From the NCBI RefSeq assembly GCF_026000375.1, contig NZ_AP026708.1, forward strand, positions 126,501 to 190,500: 64,000 nucleotides of DNA, in the 5' to 3' direction. How positions within the stretch are numbered: the stretch's first letter is position 1; each line of letters starts with the position of its first letter. The notes under the pieces were generated by a model. The model was not told the DNA's origin, ran no database searches, and worked only from the letters and a program-made list of their open reading frames with translations. A program made the translations under genes and the position numbers. Shown here one piece after another: positions 8,045-17,919 of this stretch. The stretch is from Pseudodesulfovibrio portus (GTDB lineage Bacteria; Desulfobacterota; Desulfovibrionia; Desulfovibrionales; Desulfovibrionaceae).

Positions 8045-8971
8045 TTACATTTTGTCCAGGGTCCGCTTGGCCTGGGTGGCCTCCACGGACTTGGGGAAAC
8101 TCTTGACCACTTCCTGCAGCCGCAGTTTGGCCAGTTCGGGCTTGTCCAGGTGGTTCCAGGAATAACCGGCCTTGAGCAGGGCGGACTTGTATTTGGAGCT
8201 CTTCTTGTATTTTTCGATGACATCCTCGAACAGGATGACCGCCCTGGCGTAGTCCTTGAGCTGGTAATAGCATTGTCCCTGCCAGAAGGTGGCGCTTGGC
8301 GTGAAGGAGTGGGCCTGGAAGGTGTCTGTGAACTCGGCCCAGTAGGAGCGGGCCTTTTCGTACTGGCCTTCCTTGTACAGGGCGTAGGCCTTGTCGTAGA
8401 GGGCCTTGGCCGGGTCTGTGTCCGCCGGAGGCTCTGCCGGGGTTGCTGCGGGTTCCCGGCCGGTTGTGGCGGGCTGAACGGTTGTCTCGGCATTGTCCGG
8501 GGTTGCAGCGTCTGCTGCCGCAGGCTGGACGTCCATGGGATCAACCTCTTGGGTCGAGACCTTGGGCAGCTCGACCGCCAGCTGGTTTTCCATGGCGAAT
8601 TCCACCTCGTGGAGACGTTTCTCCAGCAGTTCCACCGTGATGGCGGAATCGGCATCCCCAACCTGGCGATCCATGCGGATGTTCAGCTCATCCAACTGGC
8701 CGCGCAGCTTGGCGAAATCGGTGCGCAGGGACTGGATTTCCACCCACATATCGGCGGAACGCGCCCGGAGCGGATCGTTGGACTTGTTGATCTCTTCCTT
8801 GAGGAGCTGCTTGGATTCATCCAGCTCGGCCTCAAGCTGCTTGATGCGGTTCAGGTCCTGTTGGCGTTCCATTTGGATGGTTTCCACGTCGGTCTTGGTG
8901 ACGCAACCGGTCAGGCCGAACATGAAAATGCCGATCAGCAATACTATGATATACTTGGTAAAATTTATCAT
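8045..8971 (-). CDS. YbgF/CpoB-like tetratricopeptide lipoprotein
   Basis: A 308-residue exported lipoprotein. Residues 1-23 form a signal sequence ending in the lipobox LTGC (Cys23). A charged coiled coil follows (about 30-130), then an Ala/Pro/Thr-rich linker (about 140-185) and C-terminal TPR repeats with FWQGQCYYQLKDYARA and SALLKAGYSWNHL. This is the architecture of Tol-Pal associated YbgF/CpoB, although family members are usually periplasmic rather than lipidated and tol-pal genes are not adjacent here. The longer upstream frame covers the preceding gene; the ATG used overlaps that gene's stop codon by 4 nt (ATGA), implying coupled translation. Confidence 0.8.
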   Translation of the reverse strand: MINFTKYIIVLLIGIFMFGLTGCVTKTDVETIQMERQQDLNRIKQLEAELDESKQLLKEEINKSNDPLRARSADMWVEIQSLRTDFAKLRGQLDELNIRMDRQVGDADSAITVELLEKRLHEVEFAMENQLAVELPKVSTQEVDPMDVQPAAADAATPDNAETTVQPATTGREPAATPAEPPADTDPAKALYDKAYALYKEGQYEKARSYWAEFTDTFQAHSFTPSATFWQGQCYYQLKDYARAVILFEDVIEKYKKSSKYKSALLKAGYSWNHLDKPELAKLRLQEVVKSFPKSVEATQAKRTLDKM

Positions 8972-9195
8972 GATATTTTGCTCCCTCTTTTTCTGCCAAG
9001 AAATAGATACGCGGTTGCACCGAGAATGGGAATAAAAATGCATATCTGCATCCAGAGGCTTTTTTCCGTGGGGGATTCGAAGTTCCGTTTCCAGACGTCC
9101 AGAATGGCCCAGGCGCTGTAGCCGAAGCAGGCCCCGACGGAGACGAGGACAATGGCCCACTGGGTCGGTGTCAGGGCTGAAAAATCTGCAAACAT
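8968..9195 (-). CDS. Small membrane protein, PLD nuclease N-terminal (PLDc_N)-like
   Basis: A 75-residue protein with two hydrophobic helices (about 10-33 and 48-66) separated by a basic loop, FxxxxPTEKSLWMQ. The pattern resembles the PLDc_N membrane module found at the N-terminus of cardiolipin synthases and as stand-alone small proteins. No catalytic HKD motif is present. The start is followed directly by normal translation and the stop overlaps the next gene. It sits 31 nt after lspA. Function unknown. Confidence 0.7.
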   Translation of the reverse strand: MFADFSALTPTQWAIVLVSVGACFGYSAWAILDVWKRNFESPTEKSLWMQICIFIPILGATAYLFLGRKRGSKIS

Positions 9196-9226
9196 GATAA
9201 CTCCTTGAGATATTGAATGATGGCGG

Positions 9227-9709
9227 CTATTCGGCCGTCTTCTTGTTGAATAACATGGAAATGATGATGCATCCGGCTCCCACGGTCAGCGCACTGTCAG
9301 CCACGTTGAAGGCGGGCCAGTGGTACGTGCCCACGTAGAAGTCGAGGAAGTCGATGACGAAACCGAGCCAGGTCCGGTCGATGGCGTTGCCGATGGCCCC
9401 GCCCGCGATCATGCCCAGTCCGGCGATCATCCACCTGTCACCATCATCCAGGGTGCGCAGCATCCAACCGATGACCGCCACGGCCACCACGGAGATGGCA
9501 ATGAACATGGGCCGTTGCCAGTCGATGGACTCGTTGTCCAGGAACCCCCAGGCCGCGCCCTTGTTGAGCACGTGCACAAGGTTGAAGAAGCCGGGGATGA
9601 TCGGCTCGCCCGTCCACACCTGCATGGTGTTGTGCACGATCAGCTTGGTGATCTGATCAATGATCACGGTGGCCGCAGCCCATATGGTTGCAAGCTTGTA
9701 GCGGTTCAT
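9227..9709 (-). CDS. lspA: Lipoprotein signal peptidase (signal peptidase II)
   Basis: LspA is the inner-membrane aspartyl protease that cleaves the signal peptide from prolipoproteins after lipid modification. The 160-residue protein has four hydrophobic segments and the conserved blocks DQITKLIV, GNAIDR, FVIDFLDF and FNVADSAL, with Asp120 and Asp138 as the likely catalytic pair. AGGGGA precedes the ATG. It lies 7 nt downstream of ileS, a very common pairing, and two genes downstream there is a lipoprotein that would be its substrate. Confidence 0.96.
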   Translation of the reverse strand: MNRYKLATIWAAATVIIDQITKLIVHNTMQVWTGEPIIPGFFNLVHVLNKGAAWGFLDNESIDWQRPMFIAISVVAVAVIGWMLRTLDDGDRWMIAGLGMIAGGAIGNAIDRTWLGFVIDFLDFYVGTYHWPAFNVADSALTVGAGCIIISMLFNKKTAE

Positions 9710-9716
9710 ACGTCCC

Positions 9717-12533
9717 CTAGGCGAGGGTTTTCAGCACAGCGGTGCAGCGCGGGCATGCATCCGGGTAGTCCGGGTCGGTGCCCAGGTCCTCGGAGATGCG
9801 CCAGCACCGTTCGCACTTGTCGCCTGCGGCCGCTGCAACGCCCACCTTGAGGTCCGTCATGTCCTCGCCCTGGAAGGCGTCTGCGGGTGCGTCCGCAAGA
9901 TCGGCCAGCTCCAGCTTGGAGACGATGAAGAACTCGCGCGAGTCAACCTCTTGCGCCTCGACCAGGGTGCGAATTTCCTCGGTGGCGTACAGGGTCACCT
10001 TTGCGTCCAGGGACTTGCCGATGACGCCGTCCTTGCGTTTGGGCTCGATGGCCTTGTTCACCTCGCCGCGGACCAGGGCCAGTTTTTCCCACTTGGCCCG
10101 TTCGTCCCCGGTCAGGCCGGTGGCGTCGGGGGTGAAGCGCAGGGCGAACATCGTCTTGTCCTGCGGCAGGGCGGCCTTGATGGCGTCGGGCAGGTTCTGA
10201 AAGGCTTCCTCTGCGGTGAAGGACAGGACCGGGGCCATGTCCTGGAGCAGCATGAGCAGGATCTGCCAGAGCACGGTCTGGGCGGAGCGGCGCTTGAGGC
10301 CGTTCTCCTCCTCGACGTAGAGGCGGTCCTTGATGATGTCCAGGTAGAAGGCGGACAGGTCGACCACGCACAGGTTGTGCAGGGTGTGGTAGACCTTGTG
10401 GAATTCGAATTTTCTGTAGGCTTCCTGCACGGTCGCGTGATGGCGGGACACCATGTCCAGCGCGTAGCGGTCCAGGGGCAGCAGGTCTCCCGCTGCGACC
10501 TGGTTTGCCGGGTCGAAGTCGTTGAGGTTGGACAGCAGGTAGCGGCAGGTGTTGCGGATGCGCCGGTAGGCGTCCACGAGCCGGTTCAGGGTCTCGTCCG
10601 AGATGCGGATGTCTTCCTGATAGTTGGAGGCGGATACCCACATGCGCAGGATTTCGGCGCCGAACTTGTCGATGATCTCCTGGGGCGCGATGACGTTGCC
10701 GATGGACTTGGACATCTTGCGGCCCTCGGCATCCACCACGTAGCCGTGGGTCAGGACGGTCTTGTAGGGCGGGGTCTCGCGGGTACCCACGGAGGCGAGC
10801 AGGGAGGAGTGGAACCAGCCTCGATGCTGGTCCGAGCCTTCCAGGTACAGGTCGGCCGGGAAGCGGGTCTCCTTGCGCTGCTCGACAACGGCGGCATAGC
10901 TGGTGCCGGAGTCGAACCAGACGTCCAGGATGTCGGTTTCGCGCTTCCAGTGGTTGCCGCCGCATTTGGAACAGGTCAGCCCTTCGGGCACGATCTCCTC
11001 GAGCGGGGCCTCGAACCAGTAGTCGCAGCCGGTTTCGTGCTGTGCGTACTTGTCGCAGATGTCATAGACCCATTGGGCGTCGAACCAGGTCTCGTCGCAG
11101 TCCTCGCAGATCAGGGCCGAGATGGGCACGCCCCAGTTGCGTTGGCGGGAGATGCACCAGTCCGGGCGGTTTGCGATCATGTTGTAGATGCGTTCCTCGC
11201 CCCAGGACGGGACCCACTTCACGTCGTTGCGGATGGCTGAAAGCGCACGCTGGCGCAGGTCGTTTTCGTCCATGCCGATGAACCACTGGGTGGTGGCCCG
11301 GAAGATGACCGGCTCCTTGCACCGCCAGCAATGGGGATAGGAGTGGGTGATCTTCTCCGATGCCATCAGGTTGCCCAGTTCGGTCAGCTTTTCGATGACC
11401 TTGGGGTTGGCGTCCCAGACGTTCAGTCCGGCGAAATGTTCGACCTCGGGCAGGAACTGGCCGCGATCGTTCATGGGCGAATATATTTCCAGGCCGTACT
11501 TGAGGCCGGTCTCGAAGTCCTCGCGACCGTGGCCGGGGGCGGTGTGCACGCAGCCTGTGCCGGTCTCCAGGGTCACGTAATCGGCCAGGACCACATTGGA
11601 CACGCGGTCATAGATGGGGTGCTTGGCCTCAAGACCCTCAAGATCGGCGCCCTTGAAGGTGGCCAGGGTCTTGGGAGCGTCCCAGCCGAACTTGCCCGCG
11701 CATTCCTCGAGCAGGCCTTCAGCCAGCACGTAGCAGTCGCCGTTCACCTCGACCAGCGCGTAGTCGAAGTCGGGGTGCACGGCCACGCCCATGTTGTCGG
11801 GGATGGTCCAGGGGGTGGTGGTCCAGATGAGGATGAACAGTCTGGACACGTCCACATCGGCGATCTTCCTGAAATTCGCATCGGCCATGGGGAAGCGGAC
11901 GTAGATGGACGGGGAGGTGTGGTCCTCGTATTCCACCTCGGCCTCGGCCAGGGCGGTGCGGCAGTCGCAACACCAGTAGATGGGCTTCTTGCCGCGAACC
12001 ACGCCGTCGCGTTCCATGAAACGGCCCAGTTCGCGGGCGGTGGCCGCCTCGTATTCCGGTTTCATGGTCATGTATGGATCGTCCCACACGCCGAGCACGC
12101 CGAGGCGCTTGAATTCCTTGCGCTGGGTATCCAGCCACTTGGCTGCGTAGGAGCGACAAATCTTGCGAATGGTCAGGGTGTCGAGTTCCTTGTTCTTCTT
12201 CTTGAGTTCCTGCTCGACCTTGTGCTCGATGGGCAGGCCGTGGCAGTCCCAACCCGGCACATACTGCGCCTTCTGTCCCTGCATGTTGCGGGACTTGACC
12301 ACGATGTCCTTGAGGACCTTGTTCAGGGCTGTGCCCATATGAATATGGCCGTTGGCGTAGGGCGGGCCGTCATGAAGGACGTAGTCGTTGTTAGCGTCCC
12401 CGGCTTCGGTCATGGCGTCGTAGGCCTTGATTTCCTCCCAGAACTTGAGCATTTCGGGCTCGCGCTGCTTGAGGTTGGCCTTCATGGGGAATTGGGTTTT
12501 GGGCAGAAGCAGGGTTTTCTTGTAATCGCTCAT
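9717..12533 (-). CDS. ileS: Isoleucyl-tRNA synthetase
   Basis: A class I aminoacyl-tRNA synthetase that charges tRNA-Ile. The 938-residue protein is full length: HIGH-type motif [10 protein letters not shown] near residue 67, a large CP1 editing domain with [15 protein letters not shown] motif [10 protein letters not shown] near 600, an anticodon-binding domain, and a C-terminal zinc finger with CERCW and CPRC. It is the first gene of the run ileS-lspA and onward. No T-box-like leader was recognised in the 210 nt upstream. Confidence 0.98.
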   Translation of the reverse strand: MSDYKKTLLLPKTQFPMKANLKQREPEMLKFWEEIKAYDAMTEAGDANNDYVLHDGPPYANGHIHMGTALNKVLKDIVVKSRNMQGQKAQYVPGWDCHGLPIEHKVEQELKKKNKELDTLTIRKICRSYAAKWLDTQRKEFKRLGVLGVWDDPYMTMKPEYEAATARELGRFMERDGVVRGKKPIYWCCDCRTALAEAEVEYEDHTSPSIYVRFPMADANFRKIADVDVSRLFILIWTTTPWTIPDNMGVAVHPDFDYALVEVNGDCYVLAEGLLEECAGKFGWDAPKTLATFKGADLEGLEAKHPIYDRVSNVVLADYVTLETGTGCVHTAPGHGREDFETGLKYGLEIYSPMNDRGQFLPEVEHFAGLNVWDANPKVIEKLTELGNLMASEKITHSYPHCWRCKEPVIFRATTQWFIGMDENDLRQRALSAIRNDVKWVPSWGEERIYNMIANRPDWCISRQRNWGVPISALICEDCDETWFDAQWVYDICDKYAQHETGCDYWFEAPLEEIVPEGLTCSKCGGNHWKRETDILDVWFDSGTSYAAVVEQRKETRFPADLYLEGSDQHRGWFHSSLLASVGTRETPPYKTVLTHGYVVDAEGRKMSKSIGNVIAPQEIIDKFGAEILRMWVSASNYQEDIRISDETLNRLVDAYRRIRNTCRYLLSNLNDFDPANQVAAGDLLPLDRYALDMVSRHHATVQEAYRKFEFHKVYHTLHNLCVVDLSAFYLDIIKDRLYVEEENGLKRRSAQTVLWQILLMLLQDMAPVLSFTAEEAFQNLPDAIKAALPQDKTMFALRFTPDATGLTGDERAKWEKLALVRGEVNKAIEPKRKDGVIGKSLDAKVTLYATEEIRTLVEAQEVDSREFFIVSKLELADLADAPADAFQGEDMTDLKVGVAAAAGDKCERCWRISEDLGTDPDYPDACPRCTAVLKTLA

Positions 12534-12747
12534 GAGTCTCTCAGTCCTCCGGGAACCGTATATTTCTTTAGATAAAAGTTGACGTTCAAAAGTGACGCTG
12601 TAACTTGGTATAAGTCGGTTTGGAAGTCAAGCATTGCACGGCTTCCATGACCGGTTGCACATTGTTTACACATGAGAAAAAACGTGTTTTGGTTTTTCCT
12701 GACCGAGCAGGTCTGAAATACGGAATTCATCATCAGGAGAAAGAAAT

Positions 12748-13377
12748 ATGGGCGTTCACAAGAGAGAACGGGAAATCGAGGAAATCAAGGAACATTATAT
12801 AAAGAAAAGTTCAGCTATTCTGCTGGTTTTTCTGGCCCTTGCCGTGGGGGCGTTCATTGGCAACGCCATCACCATGTTGTACGTCGGTCAACAGCAGCAA
12901 CGGGCCGGGGCGACTTCCCAGTCCGCGCCTGCACAGACCGGGGTGGAGCCGCACGAGGCCAATCCTGTGGCCCTGGCCAACCTGGAAAAGGCGGCCCAGG
13001 CCGACCCGACCAACGCGGCCAAGTGGGTGGAGCTCGGCAATTTCTGTTTTGACCACGATCTCAATGAGCAGGCCGTGACCGCCTATGAGCGGGCACTGGC
13101 CCTCAAACCCATGCAGGTGAACGTCTGGTCCGACCTCGGCGTCATGTACCGCCGGACCGGGCGGTTCGACAAGGCGGTGGAGGCCTTCGGCCATGCCGCA
13201 GCCCTGGACAAGACGCACATGACCTCCCGTTACAACATGGGCATTGTCTACCTGCACGATCTGAACGACAAACAGGCAGCTCTCAAGGTTTGGAAAGACA
13301 TTCTCGCCAAAGATCCGGAAGCAAGGTCCCCCTCGGGACAGAGCCTGGCGTCCATGGTGCAGGATCTGGAAAAATAA
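12748..13377 (+). CDS. Membrane-anchored TPR protein
   Basis: A 209-residue protein with a short charged N-terminus, one membrane helix (about 22-46), a Gln/Ala/Pro-rich linker and three TPR units from about residue 75 (LVELGNFCFDHDLNEQAV-like, VWSDLGVMYRRTGRFDKAVE, SRYNMGIVYLHDLNDKQAAL). The layout suggests a scaffold with TPRs outside the membrane, similar to NrfG/CcmH-type or other assembly factors. AGGAG precedes the ATG and a terminator follows, so it is monocistronic, divergent from ileS. Specific role unknown. Confidence 0.8.
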   Translation: MGVHKREREIEEIKEHYIKKSSAILLVFLALAVGAFIGNAITMLYVGQQQQRAGATSQSAPAQTGVEPHEANPVALANLEKAAQADPTNAAKWVELGNFCFDHDLNEQAVTAYERALALKPMQVNVWSDLGVMYRRTGRFDKAVEAFGHAAALDKTHMTSRYNMGIVYLHDLNDKQAALKVWKDILAKDPEARSPSGQSLASMVQDLEK

Positions 13378-13396
13378 GGTTCGGAAAATCAAGTTG

Positions 13397-13429
13397 AAAG
13401 GGACGGGCGCTTCGGCGTCCGTCCCTTTT
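13397..13429. terminator. Terminator between TPR gene and epsC
   Basis: Stem AAAGGGACGGgCGC/GCGtCCGTCCCTTT with a TTCG loop. A- and T-runs on either side allow it to serve both convergent transcripts. Confidence 0.9.
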
Positions 13430-13448
13430 CGTGTTCTTGCATTGGCGG

Positions 13449-14369
13449 TCAGATGCCGCCGCCGTGCTCGAAGGATTGCTGCATGGCCCTTGATTGAACG
13501 ATCTGCGCGCCTGCCGGGACGTCGCGCGTGATCCAGATGTTGCCGCCGATGACGGCCTTCTTGCCGATGGTCACGCGGCCAAGGATGGTGGCCCCTGCAT
13601 AGATGATGACGTCGTCCTCCACGATGGGGTGGCGGGGCAACCCCTTTATCAGCCGCTCGTCTTCGCCCTTGGGAAAGCTTTTCGCGCCCAGGGTGACGCC
13701 CTGGTAGATGCGGACGTTGTTGCCGATGATTGCGGTTTCGCCGATAACGGTGCCGGTGCCGTGGTCGATGAAGAAGGATTTGCCGATGGTCGCGCCGGGG
13801 TGGATGTCGATGCCCGTGTCCGAGTGGGCCATCTCGCCGATGATGCGGGGGATGATGTCCACGTCGAGCAGATACAACTCGTGGGCGATCCGGTGGTTGG
13901 TCAGGGCGCGGATGGACGGGTAGCAGAAGATGGTCTCGCCGTGCGTCTTGGCCGCCGGGTCGCCGTCATAGGCCGCCTCCACGTCCGTGAGGAGCAATTC
14001 CCTGATCTTCGGCAGTCGGGCTATCAGTGCCTCGGCGGTACGTTTGGCCCTGCTCTCGCAGTCCTTGCACCGTTCCTTCCTGGTGGAGTCGCAGACGAAG
14101 CAGTACCCGCGGTTGATCTGGTCGGCCAGACTGCGGGTCAGCTGGTCCAGGGTCGCGCCGAGGTAGTAGGGCATGGTGTCCGGCGTGATGTCCGACGGAC
14201 CGAAATAGCCCGGGAACAGGACGCAGCGCAGGTCCTCGACGATTTTCGAGAGCACGTCCACGGACGGCATGGGGGAGTCCTCGGAATAGCGGTGGGAGGC
14301 GGAGCCGCTGTCGCCGGATTCGGTGAGCAGCGCCACCACGTCCGCAAGGGAATATTGGTCTTCGGTCAT
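13449..14369 (-). CDS. cysE: Serine O-acetyltransferase (EpsC/CysE type)
   Basis: Makes O-acetylserine from serine and acetyl-CoA, the substrate of the adjacent cysteine synthase. The C-terminal half has the left-handed beta-helix hexapeptide repeats: IHPGATIGKSFFID, GTGTVIGETAIIGNNVRIYQGVTLG and IYAGATILGRVTIGKKAVIGG. The N-terminal part is long and cysteine-containing (CFVCDSTRKERCKDCE), as in EpsC-type enzymes; those four cysteines could bind metal. At 306 residues it is longer than E. coli CysE (273). It lies 10 nt after cysK at the end of the nifU-nifS-cysK operon, linking cysteine synthesis to sulfur mobilisation. Confidence 0.93.
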   Translation of the reverse strand: MTEDQYSLADVVALLTESGDSGSASHRYSEDSPMPSVDVLSKIVEDLRCVLFPGYFGPSDITPDTMPYYLGATLDQLTRSLADQINRGYCFVCDSTRKERCKDCESRAKRTAEALIARLPKIRELLLTDVEAAYDGDPAAKTHGETIFCYPSIRALTNHRIAHELYLLDVDIIPRIIGEMAHSDTGIDIHPGATIGKSFFIDHGTGTVIGETAIIGNNVRIYQGVTLGAKSFPKGEDERLIKGLPRHPIVEDDVIIYAGATILGRVTIGKKAVIGGNIWITRDVPAGAQIVQSRAMQQSFEHGGGI

Positions 14370-14379
14370 GTCGTCCTTC

Positions 14380-15300
14380 CTAATCGAACAGTGGGGTGCT
14401 CAGGTAGCGTTCGCCGGTGTCGCAGACGATGAAAACGATCATCTTGCCCTTGTTTTCCGGGCGGTTGGCCAATTCCAGTGCCGCAGCGCAGTTGGCGCCG
14501 GAAGAGATGCCGCCGAGGATGCCTTCCTTGACGATCAGCTTTTTGGCGGTTTCGATGGCCGTGTCGTTGTCCATGCGGATGATTTCGTCGACGATGTCGG
14601 TGTTCAGTGTCTTCGGCACGAAGCCCGCGCCGATGCCCTGGATCATGTGCGGGCCGGGCTGCCCGCCTGACAGGACCGGGGAGGCCGCCGGCTCGACTGC
14701 CACGGCTTTGAGTTCAGGCTTCTTGCCCTTGAGCACCTCGGCCACGCCGGAAATGGAGCCGCCCGTGCCCACTCCCGCCACGAAGATGTCCACCTGGCCG
14801 TCGGTGTCTTCCCAGACCTCGAGCGCAGTGGTCTTGCGGTGCATGGCCGGGTTGTCACTGTTTTCGAACTGCTGGAGCATGTGGGCGTTGTCCGTGTTCC
14901 GGACAATTTCCTCGGCCTTGGCAATGGCACCCTTCATGCCTTCGGCGGCCGGGGTGAGGATCAGTTCGGCCCCGAGTCCCTTGAGCAGCTTGCGTCTTTC
15001 GATGGACATGGACTCGGGCATGGTCAGGACGAGCTTCATCCCCTTGACCGCGCAAACGAACGCCAGGCCTATGCCGGTGTTGCCGCTGGTGGGTTCCACC
15101 AGGGTCGTGTCCTGATCGATGGCCCCGCTTTCAAGGGCGGCCTCGATCATGTTTTTGGCGATGCGGTCCTTGACCGAGCCGCATGGGTTGTTGAATTCCA
15201 GTTTGGCGACCAGGGTCGCGCCCAGCCCTTCGGAGAGCCGGTTCAGGCGAACCATCGGCGTGCGGCCGACAAGTTCCGTCATGTCATTGGCTATTTTCAT
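14380..15300 (-). CDS. cysK: Cysteine synthase (O-acetylserine sulfhydrylase)
   Basis: A PLP enzyme that joins sulfide with O-acetylserine to make cysteine. The 306-residue protein has the PLP lysine in [10 protein letters not shown] (Lys44), the substrate loop [10 protein letters not shown] and the phosphate-binding glycine loop [10 protein letters not shown]. The ATG overlaps the nifS stop (ATGA) with a GGGGAG box 6 nt upstream, so the two are coupled. Its position between NifS, which consumes cysteine, and serine acetyltransferase, which feeds it, makes the operon a self-supplied sulfur-transfer route. Confidence 0.96.
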   Translation of the reverse strand: MKIANDMTELVGRTPMVRLNRLSEGLGATLVAKLEFNNPCGSVKDRIAKNMIEAALESGAIDQDTTLVEPTSGNTGIGLAFVCAVKGMKLVLTMPESMSIERRKLLKGLGAELILTPAAEGMKGAIAKAEEIVRNTDNAHMLQQFENSDNPAMHRKTTALEVWEDTDGQVDIFVAGVGTGGSISGVAEVLKGKKPELKAVAVEPAASPVLSGGQPGPHMIQGIGAGFVPKTLNTDIVDEIIRMDNDTAIETAKKLIVKEGILGGISSGANCAAALELANRPENKGKMIVFIVCDTGERYLSTPLFD

Positions 15301-16496
15301 TGCATGCTCCCCGGTCCGGTGCAGGCGAGCCCTTCCTTCTCGGCGGAGAAGGGGGACATCTTGCGCAGGTTCTCGATGATGGGCGGCAGGTTCTCGATCA
15401 CGAAGTCGATTTCCTCTTCCGTGTTGAACCGGCTCAGGCTGAACCGGATGGACCCATGGGCAAAGGTGAAAGGCACGCTCATGGCCTTGAGCACGTGGGA
15501 GGGCTCGAGGGAGCCGGAGGTGCAGGCCGAGCCGGAGCTGGCCGCAATGCCCAACTGATCCATCATGAGCAGGATCGCTTCGCCCTCGACGTAGCCGAAA
15601 GAGATGTTGGTCGTGTTGGGCAATCGGTTTTCGGGGTCGCCGTTGACCTTGGAGTCCGGGATGGCGGCCAGGAGACCTGCCTCAAGCTTGTCGCGCAAGC
15701 GGCTGACGACCGTATTCTCGGTCTCCATGTTCTTGGCGGCCAGTTCGCACGCCTTGCCCAAGGCGATGATGCCGGTGGTGTTCTCGGTGCCGGCGCGGCG
15801 GCTCCGTTCCTGGTGGCCGCCGATGAGCAACGGGCGGAACATAAGGCCCTTGCGCACATACAGCGCTCCTACGCCCTTTGGGGCGTGCAGCTTGTGGCCG
15901 GAGAGGGAAAGCATGTCCACGGCAGAGGACTTGAGGTCTATGGACACCTTGCCCACGGCCTGGACCGCGTCGGTGTGGAAGATCACGCCGTTGTCCCGGG
16001 CGATCTGCGCCATTTCCTCGATGGGATGGATGTTGCCGGTCTCGTTGTTGGCCCACATGACCGAGACGATGGCCGTGTCGGGGCTAATGGCTTTCCGGTA
16101 TTCATCGAGATCGAGCCGTCCCCGTTCGTCGGTGCCGAGGTAGGTTACTTCGTAGTTTTCCTTCTTTTCGAGGAACTTGCAGAAGCTCAGGACAGCCGGG
16201 TGTTCCACTGCGGTGGTGATGATGTGGCGCTTGTCCGGACGGGAGTTCAGCGCCGAGCGGATGGCGGTGTTGTCAGATTCAGAGCCGCAGGAGGTGAATA
16301 TTATCTCGTCGCTGTCGCAGTTCAGGAGTTTGGCCACGGAGGACCGGGCTTCCTTGATGGTCACGCCGACCTGACCGCCGAAGCGGTGCATGGAAGAGGG
16401 GTTGCCGTACAGTTCGGTGAAATAGGGCTTGATGGCCTCGAAAACAGCCGGGTCCACCTGCGTGGTGGCGTTGTTGTCCAGGTAAATGGTCTTCAT
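15297..16496 (-). CDS. nifS: Cysteine desulfurase NifS
   Basis: A PLP-dependent class V aminotransferase-fold enzyme that removes sulfur from cysteine for Fe-S cluster assembly on NifU. The 399-residue protein shows Lys202 in [12 protein letters not shown] as the PLP Schiff-base residue and Cys325 in SGSACTSGS, the persulfide-carrying cysteine, at the same number as in the classical NifS. The short active-site loop marks the NifS/IscS type rather than SufS. GAGGG precedes the ATG; the gene starts 3 nt after nifU. No nitrogenase genes are in the window, so the role is general Fe-S assembly. Confidence 0.96.
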   Translation of the reverse strand: MKTIYLDNNATTQVDPAVFEAIKPYFTELYGNPSSMHRFGGQVGVTIKEARSSVAKLLNCDSDEIIFTSCGSESDNTAIRSALNSRPDKRHIITTAVEHPAVLSFCKFLEKKENYEVTYLGTDERGRLDLDEYRKAISPDTAIVSVMWANNETGNIHPIEEMAQIARDNGVIFHTDAVQAVGKVSIDLKSSAVDMLSLSGHKLHAPKGVGALYVRKGLMFRPLLIGGHQERSRRAGTENTTGIIALGKACELAAKNMETENTVVSRLRDKLEAGLLAAIPDSKVNGDPENRLPNTTNISFGYVEGEAILLMMDQLGIAASSGSACTSGSLEPSHVLKAMSVPFTFAHGSIRFSLSRFNTEEEIDFVIENLPPIIENLRKMSPFSAEKEGLACTGPGSMQ

Positions 16497-16499
16497 GAT

Positions 16500-17357
16500 T
16501 TAGCCCTCCGTCACGGTGATCGCGGGGTCGACCTTTTCCCGGAGCTTTCCCTGTACCAGATTGTTCAGGGTGGCCTTGCTTGACGGGCAGCCGGAACACA
16601 TGCCCATGAACTGGACCGTGACCGAGGTCTTGTCGATGTCCATCAGGCGGATGTCGCCGCCGTCGGCCTGAAGAGCGGGACGGATGTCGTCGTCAATGAC
16701 CGATTCGATGAGGTGCATGCGCTGGATGTTGGTCATGCCCTCAGCCGGATAGGCAGGGGTGGCGGAGGGCGTTGCACAGGCAGCGGCCTCGCCTTGAGCC
16801 TCGGCCAGCAAACGTTCCAGGTCCTCGTGGCATTTGCCGCAGCCGCCACCGGCCTTGGTGAAGTTGGTGATGTCTTCCACCGACTTGAGGTCGTTTGCCT
16901 TGATGGCCTGCAGGATTTCCTCGTCGAAGACACCGAAGCATTCGCAGATCAACTCGCCTTCGTGGGAATGTTCCGCCTTGGTGCCGGCCTCGCCGCGCAT
17001 GTTCTTGATGGCCTGCTCCAGGGCTTCCTGGCCCATGACCGAGCAGTGCATCTTTTCGCGTGGGAGACCGCCGAGGTATTCGGCGATGTCCTTGTTGGTC
17101 AGCTTTTCCGCCTCTTCAACGGGCTTGCCGATGAGCATCTCCGTGAGGGCGGAGCTGGAGGCGATGGCGCTGGCGCAGCCAAAGGTCTGGAATTTGGCGT
17201 CCGTGATGATGTTGTCGTCATCAACCTTGATATAGAGCGTCAACGCATCGCCGCAGGCCAACGAGCCGACTTCGCCGATGCCGTCCGCGTCTTCGATCTT
17301 ACCCGCGTTGCGCGGGTTGAGAAAATGTTCTTTTACTTTGTCGGTATATTCCCACAT
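16500..17357 (-). CDS. nifU: Fe-S cluster assembly scaffold NifU
   Basis: A full three-domain NifU of 285 residues. The N-terminal IscU-like scaffold has Cys35, Cys61 and Cys105; the central BFD-like [2Fe-2S] domain has Cys138, Cys140, Cys173 and Cys176 (ICECFG and GGGCGKC); the C-terminal Nfu domain has MCSGC (Cys254/257). The ATG at 17357 with GGAG 6 nt upstream is preferred to a longer frame. It leads the nifU-nifS-cysK-cysE operon, directly behind a strong promoter and an inverted repeat. Confidence 0.95.
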   Translation of the reverse strand: MWEYTDKVKEHFLNPRNAGKIEDADGIGEVGSLACGDALTLYIKVDDDNIITDAKFQTFGCASAIASSSALTEMLIGKPVEEAEKLTNKDIAEYLGGLPREKMHCSVMGQEALEQAIKNMRGEAGTKAEHSHEGELICECFGVFDEEILQAIKANDLKSVEDITNFTKAGGGCGKCHEDLERLLAEAQGEAAACATPSATPAYPAEGMTNIQRMHLIESVIDDDIRPALQADGGDIRLMDIDKTSVTVQFMGMCSGCPSSKATLNNLVQGKLREKVDPAITVTEG

Positions 17358-17397
17358 GGCAGTCTCCGTCTGAGTGTTGTATGAATACATGTAACAA

Positions 17398-17414
17398 GTG
17401 CGATTCGATCGCAC
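17398..17414. promoter_or_regulatory. Inverted repeat at the nifU transcription start
   Basis: GTGCGA-TTCGA-TCGCAC, a 6-bp inverted repeat, begins about 6 nt downstream of the nifU -10 box, near or just after the expected transcript start. It could be an operator for a sulfur or Fe-S responsive repressor, or a 5' stabilising hairpin in the mRNA. Confidence 0.45.
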
Positions 17415-17420
17415 GGGACT

Positions 17421-17449
17421 ATTGTAAGCACACCATGTGGGCGTGTAAA
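17421..17449 (-). promoter_or_regulatory. Sigma-70 type promoter of the nifU operon
   Basis: On the minus strand TTTACA and TACAAT are separated by exactly 17 bp, about 65 nt upstream of the nifU start codon. This is the best vegetative promoter match noted in the window. Confidence 0.8.
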
Positions 17450-17463
17450 GGCGTGGGGGTAGA

Positions 17464-17724
17464 TTATAAGGACATTAATCCGGGCACCTGGGCGGCTTTC
17501 TCGTAAACTTCCATGACAGCGACTGCCGAACACATGTTCGAAACCATGGTTACACTGGTATATTTCCCTTTTTTCGATGTCCTGGTCTCGATCTTGTCCT
17601 CGGGAAACAGGGCGGTGAAATCCGGCAGTTTATCCGTGGGCATGATGAATTTGTAGACATAGGGGCAGGGCCACTGGTGGTGGTCGTCCAAGGCCTGCAT
17701 GAAGCGTGCGCGTTTTTCGGGCAT
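17464..17724 (-). CDS. DUF493 (YbeD-like) family protein
   Basis: An 86-residue soluble protein of the DUF493/YbeD family, which has an ACT-like alpha-beta fold. Visible family features are the opening CPYVYKFIMPTD strand, the SKKGKYTSVTM strand turn and the terminal helix with VYEKAAQVPG. E. coli YbeD is encoded near lipoate genes and its role is not settled; none of those genes is here. It stands alone upstream of the nifU promoter. Molecular function unknown. Confidence 0.8.
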   Translation of the reverse strand: MPEKRARFMQALDDHHQWPCPYVYKFIMPTDKLPDFTALFPEDKIETRTSKKGKYTSVTMVSNMCSAVAVMEVYEKAAQVPGLMSL

Positions 17725-17919
17725 GAGGTCTCCTTATCCTTTTTGAGAGCTTGGCGTCTAAACGTTTTTGCCTGGAAATGTCAAACCGCCGGCATTTGTT
17801 GTCCGGCCTGTTGCCGTGCAACCGACCATTGCTTTGAATATTATAAAACCATTTTCACGGTGTTGGGCATATGTTAATGGTACTATCTGCGCATGTGGTA
17901 TAAAAAAATACGAGTTGTG

